A program made the translations under genes and the position numbers. The notes beneath the pieces are model-generated. The model was given only the letters and a program-made list of their open reading frames with translations. It was not told the DNA's origin and ran no database searches. A DNA stretch of 64,000 nt from Siphonodentalium dalli (taxonomy: Eukaryota > Mollusca > Scaphopoda > Gadilida > Siphonodentaliidae): NCBI GenBank assembly GCA_032622095.1, contig CP136066.1, positions 199,352,978 to 199,416,977 on the forward strand, given 5' to 3'. Positions 10,331 to 22,302 of this stretch are shown here, one piece after another; the stretch's first letter is position 1, and each line of letters begins with the position of its first letter.

Positions 10331-11800
10331 TGAGAACAAAAAAATATGTTTAGCTGTAACCAACTTATTAAATTATTTCCACATCTCATGCCAATCAAAT
10401 CGTTGCATGCCTTCGACACAAAATGATTATGTGCATGTTCCATGATAAATGGTGTCTCTTAGTTCGGTCAATATACCAGAATATCATCTAGCATGGAAAC
10501 AATTAAAACATAATTATTTATAACCTTTTCAGTAGAAAAACATTGGTTACATACTAAAAGTCCATGAGAACACATTATGCTAAACACTGTTTTTTTCTGG
10601 CATATTTGTTATCGAATTGAGACGGAATTAGTTCTGGAATGTTTGAGCCTATGGTAAATAGAACCTATTATCAGCTACATGCACCAAAGCGAAACTATCC
10701 ACAGCAAATATATTTTAAACAGGAATGACATCCCTATAAAATAAGGGTTAGTTAAGATATCTGGACCGATGTGTGCAAAGGTAAAATAATCAAGAACAAA
10801 TACATTTCTTTTAAATGAACTGAATCAAGATCAATATATAAGATCATATTTGGAATAAGTTCGTATGGTATTCATTTGAAAAATTATATAGTGTTTTTTG
10901 GAACTAACTATATATTCAATTGAAGTTCTTGTTTCTATACTTCAATTAGTTAATTCTCATCAAACTCATATTCTACAATTCCATTAGGATTAAGACACAA
11001 CATATTTACAGATGAGAATAGGAGAACATTGTTATATACAATAGCTGTTATGTACACATATCCGTTATCGTATATAGTAAGTCATACAGATTGGCATACA
11101 ACAGGACATAATCGATCGAAGCCAGTATCTCGGACGGTACTGTGTTTACAATCGAATTTACACTGCGTTAGATATCTACGCTAGTATCGTTGATAATCTG
11201 TAAGTTCTACTCAATAAGAGTATTGTAATTAGACTATAAGCATAGTGTAGAGTGTATTCATGAAATAATAATTCCAGATTTGGAAATAAGAAAAAAACAC
11301 GATCAACGTGGTCGTTGAACCAAGTGAAGTAACCATGGTCGCAATTCGCAATATACTTATGCTGTCTACATGATGCTATCTCGAAATATAAAACAAAAGA
11401 GGTTGCGTATATACTAGCAGCAATACTGATATAAGTGATTCGCTAATGTAAAACCGTAAACTAGTAAACAGTATTGATTTGAATTTACTCACTGAGTCGG
11501 TCATTACGATGATGTACCGTGCTAGATGTGCCCCAATTGTGGGTTGTGAACGCAAAGTGCACATGAATAACTGGCATTTGAATCGTAGCCGAGTACATGT
11601 TTGCCTAGCTTTCATACAACGACATAAGTATGGATGTTGTCGGTGTCTTTCAGTTGAAACGCGACAATTATTTCAGACATGTTCATGTGGTAGAAAAACG
11701 ACCCCGAAAATTCTCATTTGAACGCTCTTCAAACAACCAATTTGGTTGTTGATCGGGTCTGTTCACATAGTTTAGTCACAAACAAGTATAACACACAAGC
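10331..11800. other. intron, no feature seen
   Basis: AT-rich sequence between MAM exons. No second frame with splice sites, no structured repeat and no RNA gene was recognised. Confidence 0.4.
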
Positions 11801-11806
11801 TATTAA

Positions 11807-12099
11807 CGCTGAAGGGGTCACTTTCGTCAACAAAACTGCTGAAGGGTGCACAGGTTTTGAAATCTCATTTTAAATCATGTTTATTTTTCGTATCTGCCAT
11901 GATTTCTGTTAGAGAATAATTGTTTACATTTAAATGGAAATTAAAATGAATGGAAAACAAACCGCTGATGGGGGCAGACTTTCTGAAACACAGTTTAATT
12001 AAATTGCTGTCGAATAAAAACCCTGTGTACCCTTCAACACATTTTCAAAACCTGGGTACCCTTCTACACTTTATTTGGTGAGAGTGACCCCTTCGGTGT
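11807..12099. mobile_element. MITE-like element, TIR ~ CGCTGAAGGGGTCAC
   Basis: A 293-bp unit with inverted ends: CTGAAGGGGTCACTTTC on the left against GAGAGTGACCCCTTCGG on the right. Internally, GAAGGGTGCACAGGTTTTGAAA pairs with TTTCAAAACCTGGGTACCCTTC, each with a mismatch. It is flanked by TATTAA on both sides (11801-11806, 12100-12105). No coding. It lies in a MAM-gene intron. Confidence 0.75.
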
Positions 12100-12105
12100 T
12101 ATTAA

Positions 12106-14571
12106 CCGGTGAGTTCTGGATTACAAACGCCCAGTTACATGCAGAACATACAAAATATAATTTAATATCGATATAAGATTTGTTATAATGACACAATATT
12201 TGGCACATAAACCTCTTATTGGTGCAAAATGTGACATTGTTATATAAAAATAATACAGCATATGTGTTAGGTGGTGTGTACTTTCGTGAGACAGTACCAC
12301 TTCTCACAGTTGCGAATGCGTCATCATATTGCTGGGCCTTATTAATGCATTTTGGTTTGCAATTTTGACGTCTTTTAATTTATATATAAGTGCGACAACC
12401 TTTTCAATCTCAAATGCGATATCGTACACATTGGACAACAAATGGCAATTGTGTGAAACAACTAATAATGTGAAAAATATTGCTTAATGTTGCGAAACCA
12501 AAACATGAATATGTAAATAATTTTAGAATTGCTGGCACATAATAGTGGTATTATTGAGAACGTTTTTTCTTATTTTATGGAACACGTAAAGAATCACTAT
12601 ACCACAATATAATCGTTTCGGAGATCGGTTGAATGAAATCATAGAACAGCCTGGTCCATGTGGAAGATTGTGATAGGTTATGTGTCTGCGAATATGTAAG
12701 ATTTCCATGCCAAATACGTTACACTACCCATAAAACTAGAATACCAATTTTAAGCAGATGAGTCGCCTTATTTCACCCTAATTTATACGGGAACACAATG
12801 CAACCGATTTTAAACATGGACGTTTTGTTTGTTGAAATCAACACTTTATCAGAAACGACACATTTGAAACCGATGCTGTTCTGATTTTTTTCTAGCCAGA
12901 ACCACACATTGATTACTGTGTACCTGTCACAGACAATGATACGAATTCGAATTTACTTATTTGAAATGTTTTATTTCAGAAAAAATACCTCAGCAGACAA
13001 AACATAATGATGATGGATTAGCTTCTCAATGTACAAAACCCATGTCAAATACGACGTCGATGCAACTTTATGCAAATTTAAGAGGTTCGACGAAAATCCG
13101 CATGGATGACATATAATACCATTTGAACTATGCATATATTGCTACGTATGAAACCGTGAGTGAGTCTTATTACACGTAATATCGAAGCACAACCACATGG
13201 TCCCCAAAGCCGCCACGCATTGTACATATTGTATATACAGTTCCTATTTTTGTATATAAGTATATGTCATGTGTTATGAGAATAAAAATCATCACAACTG
13301 GTCTACTCTGGTCTAGTGATTAGTCTACTCGAGTCGTAACGGCATGGTATGAAACATGCGGTGGAATTCCGCCCCCACCATTCAATGTCAAACGCTGAGC
13401 TAGTTGCCTTCGGCAAACAACCTCATAATACAGTTTTCGCGGTGGAAATTCCCGTTATCCAAATACCAGTGCGGAAGTTGATGGATATTTCTAGTATGCT
13501 AATCCTGATGCGCTAATTAATTTATTTCCTATATTGCTACCTCCCTGCCGATGATGGGTATTCAAAGTCCTATGACCGGAATAATAATCATGCCGCGAAA
13601 CAATAAATTTACTTTATAATGCGCTATAGAAAATATTGATTATTGTTGCACATAGCACATAATATTGGCATAACCTGCCCATCGATTGCGAACCTGGCGA
13701 TAGCCAAAAACGGAACCCCTTTTAAATGTCTTACAACATTTGTCAGACCATTTCACGTGTAATTGTTCTTTATTTTTTAATATATAAATCTCATTCCGTT
13801 ATATAGTAACATTTTAATTATTTTAAATTTCACCAGGTAAATTTGTCGAGAAATTTGATTGCCAGAAAGTATGAAAGTAAGCAAAAACGATGAATCGAAA
13901 AAGTTAAACAAGTTTTAACAGTTTAAAAAAATGGTATACCAAACCTTAGATGGTTACCAATTTGGCTGCAGAAGTGTGGGTATGTGTCTATTATCTTCCC
14001 AAATTGATTCAACTTATTGCTTGATTTAAACGATAAATCTCCCAGACAAACTAGTAATCTGCTATATCAGAATATTTCTCTACTAAATCAAGCAACTAAA
14101 CAACAGATTACTAATTTGTTTGATCGAAGTGGTAATATCGCTAAAAAGATTAGCTTTCTGTTATAGAAAACCTTTATAGATATTGAGGGAAGCCATAATC
14201 TTTATCATTGAACAGTATTTTCCTGCTGCATATTTCTACAGTTGCCACAACGTACTCGTCCGTTACTGTCAGGAGCCGGTGAATTTAGTTGGTATTAAAA
14301 CTAATTCGAATCGCTCTCTGTTCGCATTTCTCCTAAGTCAGGACGGGTAATCAATGCCTTGTAACCGGAGACAATAATTATGTAAGTGCATTGGACCTAA
14401 TTTACTTTGGAATTCATTTTGTAAATTTATCAATAATTATTATTATCACTATTATTTACCATGCAATGTTGCAGGTGCGTGAGGGTAGCCAAATAATATG
14501 TCGCAATTACGTTTACAGAACAAAAGGCGTCATGCAAAACAATGAGGCAATGCTATATGGGTTAAACTCAC
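12106..14571. other. intron, no feature seen
   Basis: About 2.4 kb without a supported exon. A polyadenylation-like AATAAA phrase at about 13282, followed by repeated TGGTCTA(C/G), is conspicuous, but I could not find partner sequences to call an LTR. Confidence 0.35.
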
Positions 14572-14834
14572 CACGTAATCCATATTTTCAACGATATTTA
14601 TATTAGCCTCGTACCATGGGTGGCCCTGAGGCACCGTCTCTTGCCAGATCATGACCGCAGAGCTAGATTCTCGACTTAAGATAGACACATTGAGGTTTCC
14701 ATTATCGCCTCCGAACATGTGATACCAGAACGTGAAGCAACTGTGTCCGATTGGTGTAATATTTGGACTACTGATCGACACGACTTCTCCAGCGTTGGTT
14801 CCGGATGTTTCAAAATATATATAATTTCCGCTTC
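14572..14834 (-). CDS. MAM domain, central exon
   Basis: Predicted 263-bp exon with acceptor CACTTTTCAG and donor GTG|GTGAGT. After two bases it reads SGNYIYFETSGTNAGEVVSI, then SSPNITPIGHSCFTFWYHMF and GGDNGNLNVSIL, ending WYEANINIVENMDYV. SCFTFWYHM and GNLNV are core MAM strand motifs, with the conserved cysteine. Two bases at the start require a donor exon with one spare base; the intact N-terminal exon at 20390-20527 supplies exactly that (..MPD-G-SGNYIYFE). It ends in phase 0 into 10236-10329. The three exons form a full MAM domain of about 164 residues, the usual length. An alternative donor four codons earlier is not excluded. Confidence 0.88.
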
Positions 14835-14978
14835 CTGAAAAGTGTTTGGATAATATGACCACAGACTAGCGTACTTAACGAACCACAGCCAAATCACTCG
14901 CATGAGGCTGCGTTTAAAAAAAATATGTCAGATTCCCTGGTATTCCCACCAAATAACATTAACATAAGTCTATATTTC

Positions 14979-15110
14979 CTGGGTGATTATCAGTAATTAC
15001 ACTCCGGTTCGTTGAAAGAACGGACCCCAATCGTAATTTCGAGTATAAATTAGGCAATCGTACGTCCTGGTAGTCTTGTTTGACTATACATGGTATAAAA
15101 CTACCAACAT
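14979..15110 (-). pseudogene. decayed duplicate of a MAM N-terminal exon
   Basis: Two frames together look like the N-terminal third of a MAM domain. One frame gives YDCLIYTRNYDWGPFFQRTG and stops; the next frame continues ITDNHPG, matching the 'TGP..DHT.GSG' end of MAM exon 1. A small indel near 15000 separates them. The position corresponding to the donor reads CCAG|GAAATA with no GT. It sits just upstream of the central MAM exon and in its intron. I read it as a relic left by exon duplication. A sequencing error could explain the frameshift but not also the lost donor. Confidence 0.5.
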
Positions 15111-15119
15111 CAAAGTGAA

Positions 15120-15999
15120 AATATTTATACCTTGTCGAGAGGGGAACAAGAACATTTTTACTGAATTTACCTAATATAGTTATTGACGCTGGGTGAGCGC
15201 TGCGGCTGAGATAATACAATTATGGAGAAGCGTGTCAATTTCATATCTGTTCATTTCATTCATAAAATGTCAGCGTGCCGATTTCAACAAAAATCGACGA
15301 ACAACGTCATTGTGTAACTTTCCCCATTGACCGAGTTTGCCTGAACATGAATGTATATTCTGCTTTCTTCGGAATGCAAACATGCAAACAACCATTGTAT
15401 TGATACACCAATAACCACAAACCCATTGCCAAAGACGTGACGAACGCCATGACGATTGACACGTTTCTCGACGCGCTGCCAGCTCGTGGCAAATCACTAA
15501 ACTATTTGTCTCTCGGTTCCGTTCTACGACATTTAAATTATTTTCGTCTGGCATGTATCTTTTCTTATATTTGTTCTAATTTATATTGAAAAAAAGAGGT
15601 ATGAATTGTGCATTAAATAGCATGCAGAATAATAATCAGGCCAAAAAAAAACCTCTTGATCTTCGTTACTCGGTTCAAGTACTTTTAAAATCACACTTGG
15701 TCCATCCGAGCACGCAAATAACTGTTCTAATTTATATTGAAATAGAGGTCTGAAAAGTGCATGAAATTGCATGCAGGATAATAATTCGGCAAAAATTGTC
15801 AAACTTCGTTACATTGTTCATGTCCGCAAATACCGAGTACGTTCTGATCGCATTTAGTCCATCCAAGTACGTAATTACCCAATACGTTTTAATCACGTTT
15901 AGTCGTCACCTCCTACGACAGGGCCCGATGTACTTACCAATATACACCATACGAGAGCGTAATGATGATCTGAGAATGGCCTCAGATAATGTACTCCTG
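15120..15999. other. no assignable exon
   Basis: At 15270-15554 all three minus frames are partly open (one has a hydrophobic run IVMAFVTSLAMGLWLLVYQY). None shows a family signature. CTAATTTATATTGAA phrases at about 15577 and 15727 belong to a short direct repeat of roughly 150 bp spacing. Confidence 0.35.
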
Positions 16000-16395
16000 A
16001 TATCAACTGAATATATGGTATCTCGTGAGGGTCAATTAAAACAGATGCATGGTCACATGATGGTTAATTGAAATATGTTCACACCCAGAGAGGGTAAATT
16101 AAAATATGGTCACATGAGGGTTAATTAAAAATTGATGCCATGAGGGTTAGTACACATATGGGCCCATGGGGGTTAATTAAAATATGGCCCAATGAATGTC
16201 AACTAAAATATGGTAACATGGGGGTGAATTAAAGCTAAAATATGGTCGCATGACGAGGGTTAATTAAAATAAAAACATGGTATAATCAGTATTGGATTAA
16301 CATACGGCCCCATGGGATTAAATAAAATATAGTCCAGTGAGGACTAATTAAAATATGCCCACCCCATGCGGATCAACTAAAACATTTCACAGGAG
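16000..16395 (+). repeat. degenerate minisatellite, ~26-35-bp unit
   Basis: About a dozen units built on ATGG(T/C)CACATGAGGGTTAATTAAA, with variable spacing. Confidence 0.8.
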
Positions 16396-17140
16396 GGCTA
16401 ATTTCTTAACATTGTTAAATTCATATAGCATTCTGATATATGCTGCGTACTCAGACATAAAACGATGTTTAGAATAAGGCCACATTGAATGTTAAACAAC
16501 CAATGTCAAGGATTATAGTGTTGGACCTTTTCTTAATTATCTCTATTCATAGCTCAGACATATTCCGCATACGAAGAAATGAACAAAACGTTTAGAGACC
16601 GAGACTAATGTTATCTAAACGTCAATATTTACAAACAGCACGAAGGAGTAACGAGTTAATTGGTTATAATTAAAAACCAAATTAATCTACTGTAGAATAT
16701 AACATGCCAATATTTATCGCGTATAAATAAATGAAAAAGTTCACTAAACGATGTTAAATACATGTTAAAATTTCTTATATCATCCTCAAATCCCCGTGCT
16801 ATAATAGTGGATAGCATTCCGATTTATGTCACGTGAAAATAACAAAGCCGGTTAAACAACAATAGAAATACACAGCGCAATGCGCTAAGGGTTAACGAGG
16901 GAATTACAGTTCCAAGTCCACTTTTCACTGCTCTATTATAGACCACAACAATAATTATTGTCAAACTTCGTTACATTGTTCGAGTAAGAAGTACGAACAT
17001 ACGCAACTGCCTTTCTAATCATATCGTTCGGGTACGAAAATATCCAAGTAAAATTTGTATTCATCTTTCAAATATTCGCCCATACCCCCACTGACAAATA
17101 AAAAATACGATCACAGAAAACACAATTGGTGGCGTAATCA
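16396..17140. other. no feature seen
   Basis: AT-rich. The phrase ATTGTCAAACTTCGTTACATTGTTC at about 16956 repeats one at about 15796, a short dispersed repeat. Confidence 0.35.
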
Positions 17141-17149
17141 TTGGTGACA

Positions 17150-17345
17150 TCACAAAACCAGATACAGTGTATATACGACCCAAATCCCAAAGAGAATGGG
17201 AAACTAATCCGTTTGTTTGTTTATAGACAAACACTCGGTATAGTGTGGTCGTTGAAGCAGAATTCGGGGATCAACCGGAAGCTGATGTTGGTGTCATTCG
17301 ACGCGGAAAAGCCGCAGGAATAACATATCCAAAATCTGCAAAAAT
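17150..17345 (+). repeat. interspersed repeat R2, copy 1
   Basis: Ends with TTGGTGTCATTCGACGCGG, AGGAATAACATATCCAAAAT and CTGCAAAAATCCGC. The same blocks occur reversed at 19230-19510, so the two copies form a widely spaced inverted pair. The 60-codon frame across it has no family signature. Confidence 0.7.
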
Positions 17346-19229
17346 CCGCTTTGGGGAAACTTTGTTATGCAAGATGGCGTCCAACATGGTTGTCTAGACT
17401 ACATCAGTTCTCGAAATAAGTCATTATTCGATATAAATAGTGGAATATGAATTACGCCGTTATACCAGTTTGTGTTAAATTATAGTACGGGGGCGAGTAG
17501 AGTGACACGGACAGAAAATTATCCAATCGTGGCTATGCAATGGCTGTCAAAATGGCGCAACTCCAAGCCATACCACGAAGAAAGCAACATATTGGATAAC
17601 CACATAAGAGTCAAATACGTATTGGTAATATACCAGTCGGTTGTTAAATATCTTTAAAAGTACACACATCATTGAAACATATCAATCTGAAGGACTTATC
17701 GACCGCTGCACAGCTAGTCAAACCCCCAATGATTTATGTCTTAACGTTTGGTTGTTCTGCTTATCCAACATCAAACTGTCGGGCCAAACAGAATATACCT
17801 AGGGCATGCAACACACGAACTAATGTTTCGCCTCACAGCGCATGGTAGTTTCATTAGGCATGATGATTTATTGTTGAATGTAACGCCGACATTTAAGTGC
17901 ACACTCTAGCGGTTCAAATAATAGTTATATTTCCTGAATTGTCAACGTATGACGTAATGCGAATTATCCTTTAAAGACAAACTCATGTCTTCAATAGATT
18001 AGCACCGCATCTCACGTACCAGACCAAAGAGACGATGCATCGTACAGTGTATGTAAGACTAATTTCCATGCAGCTACCAAACTGGTTTCTTAGTAGACAA
18101 TTTTGTTCAAATAACTTTATTCGCCACTTTACAGCTGCAATAAGTGACCACGCAATGCACACTATCAGTTTTAAGTATAGTTTTGTTTGAAAATATCTTA
18201 ACATTACCACTCACGTAATCGTAATAAATATCAGTATTTAAGATGTTATTTCAACGTAGAACATTCACGCAATATTGTTAGTTGTGGTTCTGTGTGCAGC
18301 AGGCATGTGTAACATTAGGGAGAAGATGTAAACGCGGTGATGCGGTTGAAGAAAACGTAGTAAGTTTCGCGTATATGTGGCCTTGGTGAATTAAACCAAA
18401 TATAATTTCCAGATATAAACACAGTCTCTGTCACAGAGTATATAGGCACGTTTGGTCAAGTTTTGAATTTATTGAAGACAATCTATGGTACTCCTTTGTG
18501 TTTGTATCAATTTAGTTCAGGGTATCCGATCGTGTATTCTTGTGATAAAAACGAAATATTCGTGTTTTATCACTTGATCTGAGGCAACTATAACTACTAA
18601 TTTGAGACACGGACAATAGGATCTTCGCATTTTACCCAGTACAATATGAACATAATTCATACCGCTTTATAGCAGTTAATTTTTAAATGTTTTATGCCGT
18701 AGATATCAAAATAAATGGTGATCGGTCACATTCGTGAGACTGATTTGAGTACACATATCTCTGCTTCTATAGAGAAAGGCCACATAGTCCATTCATCCAT
18801 ACTAAATCCCGTTAGCTGTTTAATTACACATATATCACACGATTCAAGATTAGCTGTACAGATAAAACCGCGTTATTTTTCCGTTTCTGGGCGACCAAAA
18901 GTCCAACATTGAACCGTTTCATAAGACCCTGATTTCGCTTGCTCTCTCTCGAGATACATTAGAGGGAATTCATACATCTCTAATCAAAATATTCTCCTAT
19001 ACTCTGCGGTCATTCTTCCTCCCATAATTCGAGCGTTTGTTCACTCATATATGACTAGAAATTCTATTATTCACAAAATGTAAATTTCATTCGATTTTGT
19101 CCTTTTTGGCGGCCATTTTGGAAAAAAAAACATTCTACTGATATGGTTTACGACTAAGCATTGTTTGTGTATGTTTCAATTTATTATGAATTTGGCATTA
19201 ATTGGAGCACCTGTCGCAGAATTCAGTAT
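17346..19229. other. intron, no supported exon
   Basis: The minus frame at 17983-18210 has a C..S.VWY phrase faintly like the MAM core and a GTGAG, but too little to annotate. Nothing else was recognised. Confidence 0.35.
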
Positions 19230-19510
19230 TTTCCCATGTGCGGATTTTTGCGGATTTTGGATATGTTATTCCTGGTGTTTTTTCGCGTCGAATGACACCA
19301 AAATCAGCTTGTATTCAATTTCTTCCGGGTTCAACTCTCCCACGACCACACTAGAACTACTTGATCGTCCAATGAAAATGTTCTGTTGCGCTGTGGACGG
19401 CGAAGATACAATTATTGGCGCCATCAACAATCGTATTCAAATCAGACCAAATTTGATCATAATCGACCCATTCTTCCAGCTGTCAGTTCAAAATCCAGCT
19501 AATCCACGTT
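19230..19510 (-). repeat. interspersed repeat R2, copy 2 (inverted)
   Basis: Contains GCGGATTTTTGCGGATTTTGG, ATATGTTATTCCTG and CGCGTCGAATGACACCAAAA, the reverse complement of copy 1, and extends through GACCACACTAGAAC-type sequence matching AGTGTGGTCGTTG of copy 1. The 131-codon plus-strand frame across this copy is judged a by-product of the repeat. Confidence 0.65.
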
Positions 19511-20164
19511 ACTTCATGATTGGGAAATGTTCACACAGAAAACGTGTACATATACTATAATTGTTCTTGCAAAGAGATAAATATTTTTCAATCCAGTTAT
19601 TGACACCAATAAGTCATACACCAAATAAGGAGTTTACTATGATAGTATTGTGAGTTGTATGTTGTATAGACGCAACAATTTAGGGGTTTTAAAACCGACG
19701 TACAAATGTAGAATGCGCGCGCATCTAAATGTCGTGACTGCTTATAAACAACTCACCGTGCTTTTTTACGAGAAACTAAACACTCGACCTGCATTTTCTC
19801 TGACACAAAGCGTATTTTGTGAATAATATCACATTCATATCATCATTATGCTATACTATTAGTATATTCTTTTAAGAAATTGTCATAATCTGATAAATGC
19901 TGTTTCTAAATTATAACTTACATCGAAGGCAGCCCGTCCCTTTAAATTTAATGTTAGATAACATCATATCGGCAATCCAGGAAACATCTTTATCATTTGC
20001 CAGTTGTTTTCGCGACATCATTTGCATGTTCAGTACTGGTATGTATTATACACTTTTGAGAAGATTCAAAATATAGTGCAAGCACTCTAAAATCCAACGG
20101 AAAAAACGTATATAACCGAATATTACGGTTTACTAATTCATACCGATATCGCAATTATACATAT

Positions 20165-20282
20165 CTTTTTGCATGGTGTGATCCCCGTTCGGACTGGTGT
20201 TATAGACAAAGGTGTCAAACTTGAATGACGTACATGTATGAATCTCCGGACCGAACTGTGTGTTATAAAGTTCAGAACAGGC
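20165..20282 (-). pseudogene. decayed duplicate of the MAM N-terminal exon
   Basis: Aligns by eye with the intact exon at 20390-20527. Shared blocks include the acceptor CTTCAG, ACACACA.TTC, TTGACACCT, ACACCAGTCCGAAC and GATCACACCATGC. About 25 bases covering the CDFE..CVW region are missing, the frame is shifted, and the donor GTATGT has become ATATGT. It lies 110 bp downstream of the intact exon, so this is a tandem exon duplication in which one copy has died. Confidence 0.65.
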
Positions 20283-20389
20283 CTGAAGATCAATACGTTC
20301 TAATGTTTTGAACGGGTGGAATTTGATATCTACTGGGGAAGTCAGAGTGATACATGGCGTGCTCTAACAGCGATGACGATTATACATAC

Positions 20390-20527
20390 CATCTGGCATC
20401 GTGTGATCCCAGGTCGGACTGGTGCCACGTGTAGGTGTCAGGCCCGAACGACGCTGGAAATTCCTCCAGGTAGAATTGTGTGTCCAAACACAAAAATCTA
20501 CCTCAAAGTCACAGTCCACAACCACCG
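20390..20527 (-). CDS. MAM domain, N-terminal exon (intact)
   Basis: Predicted 138-bp exon with acceptor TTACTTTCAG and donor GATG|GTATGT. Two bases precede VVVDCDFEVDFCVWTHNSTW, followed by RNFQRRSGLTPTRGTSPTWD and HTMPD plus one base. 'CDFE..xC.W.......G.TP..GT.P..DHT' is the classic start of a MAM domain, with both N-terminal cysteines. The spare G joins the two bases of the exon at 14834 to give Gly (MPDGSGNYIYFE), so these exons are the natural partners. The domain is extracellular; MAM modules occur in meprins, receptor phosphatases, neuropilins and MAM/LDL-receptor class A proteins. Which of these it belongs to cannot be decided. Confidence 0.88.
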
Positions 20528-21119
20528 CTGAAAGTAAAGAACATTCTCACTGTACATGTCACTTAAAAAAAACCCAAGTGAGCATACCTAGATATGTGGT
20601 CCTGATAATTGGCTATGATGTTGATATACGTCTTGCTGAAAAAGCTCTGATGTTGGTGGCTTTTAATAATGAAAGCGTCAATGACACTGGACAGGGGATA
20701 ATATCATACATTTTAGTCAATTGAGCGACGAAGAACGCGGAAAATCAACCCGAAGAGCCATATGAAGTTCGGGATAAATTGGACAAATACTGTTGGAAGT
20801 AGGGTAACCCAAAGTATTTAGTGATGCAAAGAGTAAAATCCAAGATAGCTGCCGGAATGCAGCCATGTTTTTGAGCGAACATATTTCAAATTTGATAACT
20901 CGTATCTAGAAGTGATCCTGAACATGTCTTAAATTTTCAAAACATTTTTCTAAGATATGTCGGCTGGAGGATGTTCCAATGTATTCGAATGTGAATTCCA
21001 AGATGGCCGTTAGCGGTCATGTATTTGCACGAAAATGGAAACTAGAGGTTACTCGCAGATCCATATGAACTTTGGTGACGATCTGAAGAGAGATGTGACC
21101 TGTAGGGTGTGCTAAAGTA
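20528..21119. other. divergent R1-type sequence
   Basis: Holds further ATCCAAGAT(A/G)GC..GCAGCCATG phrases (about 20838, 21000), diverged relatives of the R1 repeat that starts fully at 21120. No exon seen. Confidence 0.5.
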
Positions 21120-21746
21120 TTTAGTCGTGCAAATAGTAATATCCAAGATGGCCACCGCAGCCATGTTTTTAACAGAATCCGGAAAGATCCATATACAGTT
21201 TGGTGATAATCGGATGAGGGGGGGGGGGGGGGGGGGGGGGTGGCCTGTAAGGTGGGCCGAAGGATTTTTGTCATGCAAAGAGTAAAATCCAAAATGGCTG
21301 CCGGCGGCCATGTTTTTCATCGAAAGTTTTTTCAAAATAGCTCCCATCAGATTCTAGTGGTGACTGAAATTTCAAAACATTTCTCCAATAAATGTGAGCT
21401 ACAGGGAATGCTAATGGCTCAATAGTGAAATCCACCGTGGCCGCTGATGGCCATGTTTTTCAACGAAATTCGGAAATTCCCTCAAAAGTATGATCGCCAT
21501 CTACTTAATCTCTATTGTGTATAAGGGGCGACAGGAAGACGGCCTGTATTGGCCATGCCACTCCTGTGCATTTTTTAAGGATATATTATTATGTTTTTGT
21601 ATTATGTATTTAATTTGTGCAAATAAATAATCCAATCCAAATCCAACAGTAAGCTCCCATCTAGAGGTCACTCCGGTGGTCTATATGAAGTGTGGTGATA
21701 ATCGGATGAAAGATGTGGCTTGTATGGCGTTCTGAATAAAAGTGTT
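21120..21746 (+). repeat. interspersed repeat R1, copy 2, left part
   Basis: Matches 7770-8120 and 8633-8826 segment by segment, with a 20-plus G run at 21217-21240. It continues after the LINE at 26176. It is uninterrupted at the position where copy 1 has the hAT fragment. Confidence 0.85.
21732..21746. repeat. target-site duplication of the LINE, left
   Basis: CTGAATAAAAGTGTT, repeated exactly at 26161-26175. The empty site in R1 copy 1 reads CTGAATGAAATTGTT (8812-8826). Confidence 0.9.
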
Positions 21747-22302
21747 TTTTGTTTTTTTTGTTTTTTTGTTTTGGAATATTTTATTTTTTCATTATATTAC
21801 ACATTTATATTATGTACAGAACAATATCTGATAACAACGATTGCATAAATATATAGACGGGAATGGTGGGGGGGGTCGACATTCGTACACAACTTACACA
21901 CTCCTTGCACACACATTGATATAGTAATAACATTGTATGCGTACATGTATACACGTATATATATATATATATTTATGCCAGTTATATTCTGTCTCAAATT
22001 TGTTCATGAACTTTGGACTGGTTTGCCGAATGTCAGATTGTAAACTCGGACTATTTACTATTCAAGATGATTATGTTCCCTGCTAAGTTAGTTATGTGTG
22101 TGCCCTGTTGTTTGTTGCATGGCTTTCATTAGGTCCCCCCACTCGAGTTGGAAATTGTTCAGATCGTCGGAGTTCAGTGCAATATATCGATACGATTTAT
22201 ATCGTAATTCAAATTCTCGAATGAGTAATTTCAGAGAGAGTTCGTCGGGGTTAAATTTTGTTTTATACAGATAATATTTCAGAATTGATAGTATAAGAAA
22301 GT

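Noticed and set aside
13190-13420. AATAAA followed by repeated TGGTCTA as an LTR end with primer-binding site
   Set aside because: No second LTR, no recognised primer-binding complement and no retroelement coding nearby.
15270-15554. Minus frames with a transmembrane-like hydrophobic run
   Set aside because: All three frames are open over parts, none has a family signature, and there is no clear splice pair.
17983-18210. Minus frame with RCIVSLVWY and GTGAG as a further MAM core exon
   Set aside because: Only a few residues fit and the 5' part does not resemble the intact central exon.
19165-19560. 131-codon plus-strand frame as a gene
   Set aside because: Most of it is the inverted copy of repeat R2 (also at 17150-17345), and no domain is recognisable.
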